DNA of 64,000 nucleotides from assembly GCF_028610625.1 (NCBI RefSeq), contig NZ_JAQQWU010000008.1, positions 1 to 64,000 on the forward strand. The letters are read 5' to 3'. The notes below the pieces were generated by a model, which worked only from the letters and a program-made list of their open reading frames with translations, was not told the origin of the DNA and ran no database searches. Below, in pieces: positions 8,171-16,638 of this stretch (its first letter is position 1; each line of letters starts with the position of its first letter). This DNA is from Guptibacillus spartinae (GTDB taxonomy: Bacteria > Bacillota > Bacilli > Bacillales > Guptibacillaceae). The position numbers and the translations under genes were made by a program.

Positions 8171-10189
8171 TTATAAGATGGAATAAAGCGTTGTATTTGC
8201 TATTGTAATTAAAGTAATTAACAACGTATTTAGGAAGGCTCCTACATAGACATTACCTGTTTTTCGATAGAAGTATCGATTGAAAATTGAAGCGATCAAC
8301 AGTGCTGGTACAAGAGCAATCATAATGATGGAAGATAGTGATTCTGAAGGATAACCAGCTGTGCCTGTGATAAACAACAATCCATAATGGTAAACCAGGT
8401 AAAGAATGAGGCCACCTACAAAATGTAGTGCGGCAATCACATATCCTTTGAGTCCCTCGTATTTAGCGCTAGCCGTATTCATATTGACAGAGAGACCGAC
8501 GATAAAGTAATAGATGAAGAAAAGTGGTGCATATTTTAACGTTGCGATAACATGCTGACTTTCAAATGTTTTAACAGCGAATGTCCAGAGACGGAAATCG
8601 GTTTTGAACACCGCATCAACAAAATAAAGTACCCCATAGCCTATCGAAATGGCTATGACTGCTGTTAGAAGTGAAGCAATAATCGTTTTTACACTTACTT
8701 TAAGACCATAGTTTTCGATCGTTGCCCCTTCTGGCTTTTTCGAAACGAAGTGGGTACACACCACGATCATCAAGGTCACGATTGCTACATTAATGGCCCA
8801 GTAAGCGATTGGGTTTACTGTTGGTGCAGCAAAGTACTCTGTTGTGGTAAGAAAATCGCTTTGTTTTCTTAAATAGATATATTGAATAACACCTAATCCA
8901 AGCATTATGATCGAAATTGATTTAACACTACGCTCTGAGTTTTTAACAAATGAGTAAATGATCACGATAGCCGAAATGGCGATTACAACCATACTAAATT
9001 GTCTTAAAAGTCTCATTGCATCAACGTTCCCACTATATAATGCAGGGAAAAAGAGTGCTGGGAACAAACCGGCAATTATTACAATTACGAAACTTGTTAG
9101 TTTTGCACCAGTTGTTTTTGGTTCTGGTAGCGGAGATGGTACTTTCGAATAAATGCTGTTAAAGAAAGGTAATGTTGATAATAGTGAAATGACAGGACCA
9201 AAGAGCATAAAGAAACCAATTAAGGCTACAAACGAAAACCACTCTTTGTACATCCATGTCTGACCATCTTTCCCAATCGTGACTATGTTACTATAATCAG
9301 CAAAAGCTTCATCATAAAAGTCTACTGCGTTTTCTGTAGATTGTTTTGAAAAATGATTCCATGGGTGGGTTTCATTTGGTTGGTAAATGATTCGTTTTCC
9401 ATCATTCACTTCATAAAATTTACCGGCTTGAGGATTGTCTGGATTCCCTAAGAAGCCTTCACCTTCTTCTGTGCCTACATAATTCTTCTTTACGACAGAT
9501 TTACCAGCCGCAGTAGCTGCCGCATCAAAGAAGAACTCATCATATTGCGCAGCGATTTTACCTGATGTTCTTGGACCATAGGCATTGTTAATGTCTTCAC
9601 TACTCATTTCAAGTGCCTGTATCCATTGATAATCAGAACCCATCGTAAGATCGGTATAAATTTTTCTAATGCCTGTTGTCTCAAAATCTTTCTCATCTAA
9701 AATGACCGCATTTGTTGTAGAAAATCCACCCATTGAGTGGCCAGAAGCTGCAATGATCCCGTTACCATTTTCATCTTTTAAAACAAATTTCTGATCATAC
9801 ATATACTGCACTGCATCATAAATCGCATTTGGCCAAAATGAGAAAAACGGGACCGGCTTTTCCATTGTGTTTGTTGAGTGTCCATGATCGTATTGATCTA
9901 AAGCTAAAACGACATATCCTCTCTTCGACATTTCAATTGATTGAGCATCTTGCATTTCCGCAGAGTTAAGATAGCCGTGTGTTGTGACGAGCGTTGGTCT
10001 TGGGGTTTGATCAGCACCATCAGGTTTGTACAATAGACCTGAAAGCTCTCCCCTCGGAGTATCAAAGTATATACGTGAAACCTCTACCTCTCCACTAGAA
10101 TTGTTAAATAGAGAAGCTGCATAACTACCAATCAAAATGAACGACAAAGCAACCACGAACCAAATGAACGTTTTTTTGTTTTTCATCAT
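8171..10189 (-). CDS. Membrane-fused alpha/beta hydrolase
   Basis: The product is 672 residues. After an N-terminal membrane anchor (about 8-28) comes an alpha/beta-hydrolase domain with VTTHGYLNS (oxyanion region), the nucleophile elbow GHSMGG (S152) and a likely catalytic His in ETHPWNHF. From about residue 310 to the end there are roughly ten hydrophobic segments. The catalytic part therefore probably sits outside the cell, tethered to a polytopic membrane domain. The substrate is unknown: family resemblance suggests a carboxylester or peptide-like bond, but nothing nearby indicates which. The start has an SD (AGGGGGA) before tandem ATGs. A strong cre-overlapped promoter and a leader terminator lie about 175-300 bases upstream on the same strand. 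Confidence 0.8.
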   Translation of the reverse strand: MMKNKKTFIWFVVALSFILIGSYAASLFNNSSGEVEVSRIYFDTPRGELSGLLYKPDGADQTPRPTLVTTHGYLNSAEMQDAQSIEMSKRGYVVLALDQYDHGHSTNTMEKPVPFFSFWPNAIYDAVQYMYDQKFVLKDENGNGIIAASGHSMGGFSTTNAVILDEKDFETTGIRKIYTDLTMGSDYQWIQALEMSSEDINNAYGPRTSGKIAAQYDEFFFDAAATAAGKSVVKKNYVGTEEGEGFLGNPDNPQAGKFYEVNDGKRIIYQPNETHPWNHFSKQSTENAVDFYDEAFADYSNIVTIGKDGQTWMYKEWFSFVALIGFFMLFGPVISLLSTLPFFNSIYSKVPSPLPEPKTTGAKLTSFVIVIIAGLFPALFFPALYSGNVDAMRLLRQFSMVVIAISAIVIIYSFVKNSERSVKSISIIMLGLGVIQYIYLRKQSDFLTTTEYFAAPTVNPIAYWAINVAIVTLMIVVCTHFVSKKPEGATIENYGLKVSVKTIIASLLTAVIAISIGYGVLYFVDAVFKTDFRLWTFAVKTFESQHVIATLKYAPLFFIYYFIVGLSVNMNTASAKYEGLKGYVIAALHFVGGLILYLVYHYGLLFITGTAGYPSESLSSIIMIALVPALLIASIFNRYFYRKTGNVYVGAFLNTLLITLITIANTTLYSIL

Positions 10190-10363
10190 ATCCCCCTGTT
10201 GCTAAGTATTTTATAAGAATAATGTTAAGTAACGAATAATCTCTATAAAGACTCGAACCCACTAACAGTAAAAATGACACATCCGCTTATCTAAGTTAAC
10301 TCTGTATCACCTCCATACTGGTTAGAATGTCGCATATTATTACTTACAATATGCTTTAAGAGT

Positions 10364-10427
10364 AAAAAAAGAAGACACATTATGGTTACTTTGAATAAAC
10401 ATTCAAAGAATGTAACGTCTCTTCTTC
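10364..10427 (-). terminator. Leader terminator or attenuator
   Basis: On the minus strand a long imperfect hairpin pairs GAAGAAGAGACGTTAC...CTTTGAAT with ATTCAAAGTAAC...GTCTTC and is followed at once by a run of seven T (10370-10364). It begins about 25 bases after the predicted transcription start from the promoter at 10458-10486. It would therefore either end a short RNA of about 90 nt or attenuate transcription into the hydrolase gene. No known riboswitch aptamer is recognised. The rest of 10190-10677 shows nothing else I can support. Confidence 0.6.
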
Positions 10428-10457
10428 ATCTCATGACAACTATTAACTTTATATAGG

Positions 10458-10486
10458 AGTATACCTTTTATTGAAAGCGCTGTCAA
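10458..10486 (-). promoter_or_regulatory. Sigma-A promoter overlapped by a CcpA cre site
   Basis: On the minus strand, TTGACA (10486-10481) and TATACT (10463-10458) are separated by 17 bases, a near-consensus promoter. TGACAGCGCTTTCA (10485-10472) overlaps the -35 box and differs by one base from the palindromic cre consensus TGAAAGCGCTTTCA. Repression of the downstream transcript by CcpA on preferred carbon sources follows from established Bacillus regulation if the site is used. Confidence 0.7.
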
Positions 10487-10677
10487 AAATGTGCAATTTA
10501 TATTTACAGTTCTTTCTCAACTCTTAGGAACAAATGTTCCCAACCCCGTAAAAAGAGCATTTTTCACTTCAAATGACCTTCCTTATCCCTATTTAGTGCA
10601 TTTATTCAAAAAATATTGAATTAATAATTCTGTTATTTTAGAATGATAGTAAGAATAATTGGTAGGAGGTATTCATA

Positions 10678-11721
10678 ATGGAGCGTTTATATTCCACACA
10701 GCCTGTTGAAACGGTTTCTCTTAAAGTTGAATCTTCCCCTGTTTGGGAAGTAATCCTTGGCATTTCGGGTTTTACGCACGCAAAACTTCGACATACGTTT
10801 GAACTGAATGGGGACTGGATTGATCAAGAGAGTCGTATGCCTTCCTCACTTATAAAAAACTTAAAATGGATGGAAGAAAACAATACGTGGTATGGACTGA
10901 TTATGCTACAAAACAAATTATCCGCTCAAACCATTTCAGATTTTTCGAAAGGGCTAAGTGAAATTTCTAAAGCTACTTTTTACGATGTGCTACTACCCTA
11001 TTTAAATCGTCATACAGAGCCAATTCGTAAGGAAACAGCATTAAATTATGAAAATAGCGAAATATTTGCAGGATATGCAAATTATTTTAGAAATCATGAA
11101 TTTTTGGAAAGCTATGTTCAGTCTCTTGGACGATATGAGTATAAAACGTTATGTCACTATTTGATTGATACGCTACAAGAATGGGATGCCTTTATTCGTG
11201 GAGAACCCGAATGGGATAAATGGTGTACTGCCCTTACCTATGAACAAAATCAACAGAAATCAATGGATCATACATCTCCCGCTCAAGAGATTGAACGCAT
11301 AACAGGTGGCGTGAAATACACTCCAGAACCATCCATTTGGCACGTAAAGCTCATCCCTCATGTTTCTTATCGGCCTTGGGTTTTAGAGCAGCGAACTGCG
11401 GATACTAAGCTCTTTTTCTATCCGATTAGTGAAGCCTATTTCCTTGAGTTAGGGGTTCCTTCTTCTGAATTAGTTCGAGGTCATAAAGCGTTAGGAGAAG
11501 AATTACGACTAAAACTACTTTATCAGTTATTACAGCGTTCGATGTCGTTACAGGAGATGAGTGTTAATTTTCAAATTTCCAAGACGACCTTGCATCATCA
11601 TCTTTCATTGTTAAAATCAGCAAAGTTTATCCGAGTGGAGAAAGGTGTCTATTCTGTACACATGGCCCACCTTAACCGTTTTTCAGAAAAATTATCGAGC
11701 TATTTAGAGATTGAGAAATGA
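10678..11721 (+). CDS. ArsR-type winged-helix transcriptional regulator
   Basis: The 347-residue product has a C-terminal winged helix-turn-helix of ArsR type (about 270-340). Its recognition region reads MSVNFQISKTTLHHHLSLL, followed by the wing FIRVEKGVYSV. The N-terminal 260 residues are a large unassigned domain, probably sensing or dimerising, as in long ArsR-like regulators of Firmicutes. The SD GGAGG precedes the ATG. The gene overlaps the next one, an MFS transporter, by 4 bases (ATGA), so both are translated from one mRNA. The regulator likely controls this efflux pair (inference). No metal-binding cysteine motif is apparent. Confidence 0.8.
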   Translation: MERLYSTQPVETVSLKVESSPVWEVILGISGFTHAKLRHTFELNGDWIDQESRMPSSLIKNLKWMEENNTWYGLIMLQNKLSAQTISDFSKGLSEISKATFYDVLLPYLNRHTEPIRKETALNYENSEIFAGYANYFRNHEFLESYVQSLGRYEYKTLCHYLIDTLQEWDAFIRGEPEWDKWCTALTYEQNQQKSMDHTSPAQEIERITGGVKYTPEPSIWHVKLIPHVSYRPWVLEQRTADTKLFFYPISEAYFLELGVPSSELVRGHKALGEELRLKLLYQLLQRSMSLQEMSVNFQISKTTLHHHLSLLKSAKFIRVEKGVYSVHMAHLNRFSEKLSSYLEIEK

Positions 11722-12947
11722 AAAAGTATTCACGTGCTTTTCAAGCGCTTTGGATAGGCGAAATGATCTCCTCATTTGGAGGAGCTGCAGGAGGGATTCT
11801 TAATGGGTTGGTATTATATGAGGTTACAGGATCACGAGAATGGATGGGTGCTCTCTGGCTTGTTTATTTTATACCTTCTCTTCTACTACAGGGGATTAGT
11901 GCACCTTTCTTAAATTTTGTTAGAAAAGAAGTGCTCTTACGTCGCTCACAGCTCTTCCGGTCTAGTGCGTATTTACTCCCGCTCTCTGGTTATCTCATAC
12001 ATATTGAGTGGGCGGTTATTGCCTCTTTAATTGCTTTGCAATGTCTTTTAGGTCTCATCCAACCCATTTATGCGAGTTTATCGTTCGCTCTTTTACCCGA
12101 TCTATGTGAAGATAAGGATCTTATAGATGCGAATGGACTGTTAGATGGGACTTTACGTCTAATGAGCTTTCTTGCACCAGGTGTCACGTCCCTCTTATTA
12201 CTCTTTGCATCTATACCTGTTATTTATGGTGTTTCTTCCATACTGTTTCTCATGAGTTATTTATCACTTAGGAATCTTCCTAAGCTCTCAATCTCAAAGA
12301 ACACTCCTATATGGTCAAAACGATTTTGGTGGAGTGAACTAAAAACGGGGTACCATGCTTTCTTTCGGTACCCCCAATTGATGAAACTTACTTTTCTAAC
12401 CTCAACGGTGCAATTTGCGGTTGGTGCAACGATGGTGCTTAGTGTACCATTTATACGGGAAGAACTGCATGGTGACGATTGGGAGTATGCCATTTTTGCA
12501 GGAGCTTTTCCACTTGGTTATGTGCTAGGGATGATTCTATTAACCAAATTACCGAAATCGAATGTCATGATGTATATCGGTTTAATTGGCGGAGGAATTT
12601 CCTTTAGTTTGTTGTTTTTTGTAGATTCCATCCCGTTCGCCTGGAGTTGTGAACTATTTGGGGGAATCCTCTTTCCATTTTTTAATGCACAGAGTTCAGC
12701 TGTTTTTCAGCGTGAAGCACCTCGTGAACGTTTAAGTCAGTTAAGCGCTGTAAGACTTCTCTTCTTGAGACTGACGATGCCATTAGGAATACTGTTTGCT
12801 TCAATTTTGACTTTAGAACCAAGTGATATGTATGGCGTGTTAGGGCTGATGATTGTCTTACTCGGAGCACTGTTCTTAGTAATATCCATAACGACTTCAG
12901 AGGTTACTTTTAAGGATCATCAGTCTACCAATGATTTCAATAAATAA
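11718..12947 (+). CDS. MFS transporter
   Basis: The 409-residue product is a membrane protein with about twelve hydrophobic segments and the domain layout of major facilitator superfamily drug exporters. These include an N-terminal WIGEMISSFGGAAGG helix and a cytoplasmic loop around residues 185-205 between the two halves. It is translationally coupled to the ArsR-like regulator, which suggests a regulated exporter of an unknown compound. A terminator follows directly. Confidence 0.8.
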   Translation: MKKYSRAFQALWIGEMISSFGGAAGGILNGLVLYEVTGSREWMGALWLVYFIPSLLLQGISAPFLNFVRKEVLLRRSQLFRSSAYLLPLSGYLIHIEWAVIASLIALQCLLGLIQPIYASLSFALLPDLCEDKDLIDANGLLDGTLRLMSFLAPGVTSLLLLFASIPVIYGVSSILFLMSYLSLRNLPKLSISKNTPIWSKRFWWSELKTGYHAFFRYPQLMKLTFLTSTVQFAVGATMVLSVPFIREELHGDDWEYAIFAGAFPLGYVLGMILLTKLPKSNVMMYIGLIGGGISFSLLFFVDSIPFAWSCELFGGILFPFFNAQSSAVFQREAPRERLSQLSAVRLLFLRLTMPLGILFASILTLEPSDMYGVLGLMIVLLGALFLVISITTSEVTFKDHQSTNDFNK

Positions 12948-12956
12948 CCCGTTATT

Positions 12957-12993
12957 AAAAGTCACTTCCTCTATTTAGGATAAGTGACTTTTT
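12957..12993. terminator. Bidirectional intrinsic terminator
   Basis: The stem AAAAGTCACTT / AAGTGACTTTT, with A and T runs on either side, separates the MFS gene from the convergent amidohydrolase gene. Confidence 0.8.
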
Positions 12994-13003
12994 GCCCTTC
13001 TCT

Positions 13004-14143
13004 TTAATTTGTTTTATACCCTTCATGCCAATTCAGTTGATCCACCTCTAAAAGTAATTTTGTCAAAATTTTAGTTCCATGGATCAAAGCTTCTTTATTA
13101 AATTGCATCTTTGGATGATGTAATCCAGGGGTTAAATCACAGCCAAGACCAATCATCGTTGAGGCAATCGTAGGATATTTTTTTGAATAAAAGTGAAAAT
13201 CCTCCGCGCCAGGTGTTGCACATTCTGTGACGACATTCTCTGCTCCTAAGGATGAACGGATCGCTTTCTTTGCAAGGTTTATTGCAAGCGGATGCTTAAC
13301 AGCTGCAGGGGTGAATCCTGCTACATCGGAAGTAATCTTCGTATTTGTTAACGCTCCAACATTTTTTAGTACATGGTTTGTTTGCTCAACAAGCTGTGTC
13401 ATTGTCTCATTGGACTTTGCTCTTAAGTCAAGAGTAAACCGTGCTTTAGATGGAATCGAGTTAGCAGTTTCCCCACCTTGAAGTTCTGTCATTTTCACAG
13501 TATAAGAATCAGTAACATCTAAGCGGATTTGTTGAATCGCTTGGATCAGTATCGCAGCAGCTTCTAGTGGATTATTTCCCTTTTCCGGACGAGCTGCATG
13601 AGAAGGTCGCCCTTCGATCCACCCCTTAAGACTAGTGGTCGATCCATGCGTAATAACAGGGGATGCTTTTCCAAATGGCATTTCCATCGCTGGACGTAAG
13701 TGAATACCTCCAAGAAAGACAACATCCTTCATCGTCTGCTCCTCGATCATTTTTAGCGCCCCTTCAGCCGTTTCTTCTGCTGGTTGAAAAATGAATCGAA
13801 TTGTGTGTTTCATTGGCTGGTGAATAAGAGCAAGCGCTGCATAAAGAACCATCGTACTATGTGCGTCGTGTCCACAAGAGTGGTTCGGTCGCATATGACC
13901 ATCTACTTCTTGAAGCAAGGCATCCATGTCTGCTCGTAGCGCAATAACATGAGAGCTTTTTCGATTGAATTCTGCCACAAAACCGTAGTGCTGCTCAAAC
14001 GTCTGAATCTGATACCCTGCTTGTGATAATTTTTCTGTTAAATAGCAGGAGGTTTTTTCTTCGTGCCAGCTAACTTCAGCAAGTTGATGTAGTTCTTCGT
14101 AGGTTTTTAGGATTTTATTTGAATGTGGCTCAACAAGATCCAT
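13004..14143 (-). CDS. M20-family amidohydrolase
   Basis: The 379-residue product is a metal-dependent amidohydrolase of the M20D group (N-acyl-amino-acid, hippurate or N-acetyl-diaminopimelate deacylase-like). Metal ligands are visible in LRADMDALL, SCGHDAHST and PAEETAEG, followed by HLRP. The dimerisation (lid) domain falls about residues 175-290, and GAEDFHFYS near the C-terminus supplies the last metal site. It is probably cytoplasmic, with no signal peptide. The SD AGGGAG sits before ATG. The gene stands alone, so the exact acyl-amino-acid substrate cannot be told from context. Confidence 0.8.
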   Translation of the reverse strand: MDLVEPHSNKILKTYEELHQLAEVSWHEEKTSCYLTEKLSQAGYQIQTFEQHYGFVAEFNRKSSHVIALRADMDALLQEVDGHMRPNHSCGHDAHSTMVLYAALALIHQPMKHTIRFIFQPAEETAEGALKMIEEQTMKDVVFLGGIHLRPAMEMPFGKASPVITHGSTTSLKGWIEGRPSHAARPEKGNNPLEAAAILIQAIQQIRLDVTDSYTVKMTELQGGETANSIPSKARFTLDLRAKSNETMTQLVEQTNHVLKNVGALTNTKITSDVAGFTPAAVKHPLAINLAKKAIRSSLGAENVVTECATPGAEDFHFYSKKYPTIASTMIGLGCDLTPGLHHPKMQFNKEALIHGTKILTKLLLEVDQLNWHEGYKTN

Positions 14144-14164
14144 GGTATTTCTCCCTTCGAGTAC

Positions 14165-14190
14165 AAAAACACCATCGAAAGACGATGGTG
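14165..14190 (-). terminator. Intrinsic terminator of the VOC gene
   Basis: CACCATCG / CGATGGTG with a 5-base loop is followed by TTTTT on the minus strand, just downstream of the VOC protein stop. Confidence 0.8.
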
Positions 14191-14205
14191 GGTTGAAAAA
14201 CTAAA

Positions 14206-14592
14206 TTAGTCTTTGTTTCTTTCCATTACCGCAAAATAATGTTCCTCAGGATCTGCAAAGTTAAAAACGCGGCCAGAAGGCATCGACACAATTTCCCCAA
14301 CGGTTATTTTTTGACTCTTAAAACTTTCGTATAAATGGTCTAAATCGTTCGTATAAAACATGATGGAAGGGGTTCCGAGATTTAATTCAGGCTCCATCTT
14401 CGCGATAAACGTTTTATCATGAAGAACAAGGCTTGTTGCTCCTTCGAGATTCGGGGCTATCTCAATCCATCTCATTCCCCCGCTATTGTTTTCCTCTGCA
14501 ATGTGATGAAACCCAACTTTTTCTGTCCAAAATGCTAATGCCTCATCCTGATTATCCACGTATAGCATAATTTGACCGATTTGATTGATCAT
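14206..14592 (-). CDS. VOC-family (glyoxalase/bleomycin-resistance-like) protein
   Basis: The 128-residue product has two beta-alpha-beta-beta-beta units of the vicinal oxygen chelate fold. The first begins IGQIMLYVDNQDEALAFW and the second MFYTNDLDHLYESF, ending in the usual DPEEHYFAVMER. It closely resembles small Bacillus VOC proteins annotated as glyoxalases or dioxygenase-like proteins, and its substrate cannot be assigned. The start at 14592 is chosen over an upstream in-frame codon because AAGGAG lies 8 bases before it. It is a single-gene unit with its own terminator. Confidence 0.8.
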   Translation of the reverse strand: MINQIGQIMLYVDNQDEALAFWTEKVGFHHIAEENNSGGMRWIEIAPNLEGATSLVLHDKTFIAKMEPELNLGTPSIMFYTNDLDHLYESFKSQKITVGEIVSMPSGRVFNFADPEEHYFAVMERNKD

Positions 14593-14664
14593 TTCAACAC
14601 TCCTTTTCATTTTCATATTCAATCTATCTATTCGACAAATCGATTTGCTGACCTCTTATAAAAT

Positions 14665-14690
14665 GAAAAAAGGAACGGATTTCCGTCCCT
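14665..14690 (-). terminator. Intrinsic terminator of clpP
   Basis: GGGACGG / CCGTTCC with a short loop and a TTTTTT tail on the minus strand lies just past the clpP stop. Confidence 0.75.
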
Positions 14691-14698
14691 TAAACCAT

Positions 14699-15280
14699 TT
14701 ACTTTGCTTTTTGAATGATTTCATCGATAATCCCATACTCTTTTGCCTCTTGAGCGGTCATGAAGTAATCCCGATCTGTATCTACTGCTACTTTAGCTAG
14801 TGATTGATTGGTTTTTTCTGCGATAATTTGATTGATATGCTCTCTTAGTTTAAGAATGCGCTTGGCGGAAATTTCTAAATCAGTTGCTTGGCCGCGCGCT
14901 CCACCTAAAGGCTGATGAATCATAATTTCGCTATTTGGTAGGGCATATCGTTTCCCTTTTGTCCCTGCAAGTAACAACATTGCTCCAAAAGAGGCAGCCA
15001 TCCCGGTACAAATGGTTTTCACATCTGGTGTAATATACTGCATCGTATCGTAGATGGCGAATCCTGCAGAAGTGGATCCACCCGGGCTATTAATATAGAG
15101 TGAAATATCTTTGTCAGGTGCATCTGCTGCTAAAAATAGTAGCTGTGCCACGATGCTGTTTGCCATAGCGTCATTTATTTCATCACTGACCATGATGATG
15201 CGATCTTTTAGTAATCTTGAATAGATGTCATATGATCGCTCACCTTGACCGGATTGTTCAATAACATAAGGGATGTTCAT
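14699..15280 (-). CDS. clpP: ATP-dependent Clp protease proteolytic subunit
   Basis: The 193-residue product is ClpP, the tetradecameric serine peptidase that degrades unfolded or tagged proteins delivered by ClpC or ClpX. The catalytic triad falls at the canonical positions: S97 (GMAASFGAM), H122 (MIHQPLGG) and D171 (DTDRDYFM). The length equals that of the main bacillar ClpP. Strong SD AAGGAGG. It starts 25 bases after a sigma-factor gene on the same strand, and no terminator is seen between them, so co-transcription is likely. Whether this is the only ClpP of the genome or a second paralogue cannot be decided here. Confidence 0.93.
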   Translation of the reverse strand: MNIPYVIEQSGQGERSYDIYSRLLKDRIIMVSDEINDAMANSIVAQLLFLAADAPDKDISLYINSPGGSTSAGFAIYDTMQYITPDVKTICTGMAASFGAMLLLAGTKGKRYALPNSEIMIHQPLGGARGQATDLEISAKRILKLREHINQIIAEKTNQSLAKVAVDTDRDYFMTAQEAKEYGIIDEIIQKAK

Positions 15281-15305
15281 TTCATTTCCTCCTTAATCGT
15301 GTCTA

Positions 15306-15962
15306 TTACGCAGCTAGTGAGAGGACGCAAGAAGGTGAAACATACTTGGTTTTAATGGGTTTGGGAGGTAAATCAAGGATTATTGGAATCAATGGTATTA
15401 ACTCTCTTGGGTCTTGTTTGTGGAGAGCGGTTGCTATAACATGTAGAATCTTCTTCTCGCTTTCTAAAGACCCGCCATGATCTATACCTAAATAAGACAG
15501 TTTGCTTATGTTAATGCGGCTTCTACTTAACAATGCTTTAACCCCGGTATCTGACATATTAAGAAGAATGGCTATTTCGGATATGTTGTATTGAAAAGCT
15601 TCTTTCAATATAAAAGTAAGGTACTGTTTTGGGGTTAGGTGTTTTAAAAGTTTCTCTAGCCATTCGGAGCAACAATCATTTTCAATCATTCCCTCATCTT
15701 GCAAGTCAATTTCAGAAAATAGCGCTTCTCTGTCACGCTTCCGAATGGTATCAACCCACTGATGATAGGCAACTTTTTTAAGAAGAGCATTATTCCATTT
15801 TTCATGAGGGTAGTGTTTGATTGCTTTATAAATCGTCTCTTGAGCAATCTCTTCTCCATCCCACTTGTTTTGGGTCAGGTGGTAACAATAACGATAAAGG
15901 TTTGCCATCATGGCTTCCAATTGTTTCTGGCTAAAAGATTCTTTATCGACCTTCGTATGCAT
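15306..15962 (-). CDS. ECF-type RNA polymerase sigma factor
   Basis: The 218-residue product has a sigma-70 region 2 (about 15-80: LYRYCYHLTQNKWDGEEIAQ and WVDTIRKRDRE) and a region 4 helix-turn-helix (about 105-155: YNISEIAILLNMSDTGVKAL). A C-terminal tail of about 60 residues follows, ending in a proline-rich segment. Such tails occur in some ECF subgroups. No anti-sigma gene adjoins. The next gene, clpP, starts 25 bases downstream. The SD AAGGAG precedes the ATG. A role in adjusting proteolysis under stress is inference from that linkage. Confidence 0.82.
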   Translation of the reverse strand: MHTKVDKESFSQKQLEAMMANLYRYCYHLTQNKWDGEEIAQETIYKAIKHYPHEKWNNALLKKVAYHQWVDTIRKRDREALFSEIDLQDEGMIENDCCSEWLEKLLKHLTPKQYLTFILKEAFQYNISEIAILLNMSDTGVKALLSRSRINISKLSYLGIDHGGSLESEKKILHVIATALHKQDPRELIPLIPIILDLPPKPIKTKYVSPSCVLSLAA

Positions 15963-16171
15963 CTACATCACTCCTTATGTCCTCTCACTCCTATAACGGA
16001 TCAGAGTCGGAAAAAGATATGGGAAACGCTATTTATTAAAATATGCGAGAAATGCGTTTTCTTAATCATAAATGTTTTCATTCATACAAGCATGAATTAT
16101 CTCTTATGGAAGTGCTTGTACTTGAAAAGTACATTTAGGACCCAATGTTTCAATTAGGATAAAAGCTAAAG

Positions 16172-16197
16172 AAAAGCACCCCCACATGGGAGTGCTT
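16172..16197 (-). terminator. Intrinsic terminator
   Basis: AAGCACTCCC / GGGGGTGCTT with a 4-base loop and a TTTTCTTT tail on the minus strand, at the end of the small His/Gln-rich gene. Confidence 0.8.
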
Positions 16198-16200
16198 CAC

Positions 16201-16500
16201 TTATCGCAAATCATCTTTTATCGCATTGGTAAATTCAGCGATCGCATCATTATCAATTCCTTGAGAGGATGCCATTTGCTTCAAGGATTCAGGATCTTGG
16301 TGTTGATGTTGTTGCTGTTGAGCATGTGATTGAGCCTGATGTGAAGAGTTTTGCTGTGAATGCTGCTGCATTCCACTAAAACCGCCGTTCTGCATACGAT
16401 TGGTAAGGGCATAGGCAGCCGCTCCGCCTAGTGCACTTAATGCCATAACAGTTGCGGTTTTGCCTTTTCCTTTCTGATTGTTACGCTTTTTATTATTCAC
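16201..16500 (-). CDS. Small His/Gln-rich protein, unknown function
   Basis: This is a 99-residue protein I cannot assign. It has a basic N-terminus, one short hydrophobic stretch (TATVMALSALGGAAAYAL, about 15-32) that could be a membrane or signal segment, and a low-complexity centre rich in Gln, His and Ser (about 45-70). It ends in an acidic helix (DAIAEFTNAIKDDLR). The GTG start at 16500 follows AAGGAAGTG. The His-rich stretch and the position beside the copper genes make metal binding conceivable, but this is only inference. It has its own terminator. Confidence 0.65.
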   Translation of the reverse strand: MNNKKRNNQKGKGKTATVMALSALGGAAAYALTNRMQNGGFSGMQQHSQQNSSHQAQSHAQQQQHQHQDPESLKQMASSQGIDNDAIAEFTNAIKDDLR

Positions 16501-16638
16501 TTCATGTCACTTCCTTAGGTAAAAGTTAATAGATGTGTTTCTAACATCGTTATTAGCAACACTGTTTAGTTTAAGTTAACTTTCACCTAATATACTGGTT
16601 CGTTTTTCCAAGAGTGCGTTAAAGATCCTTTTACCTTT

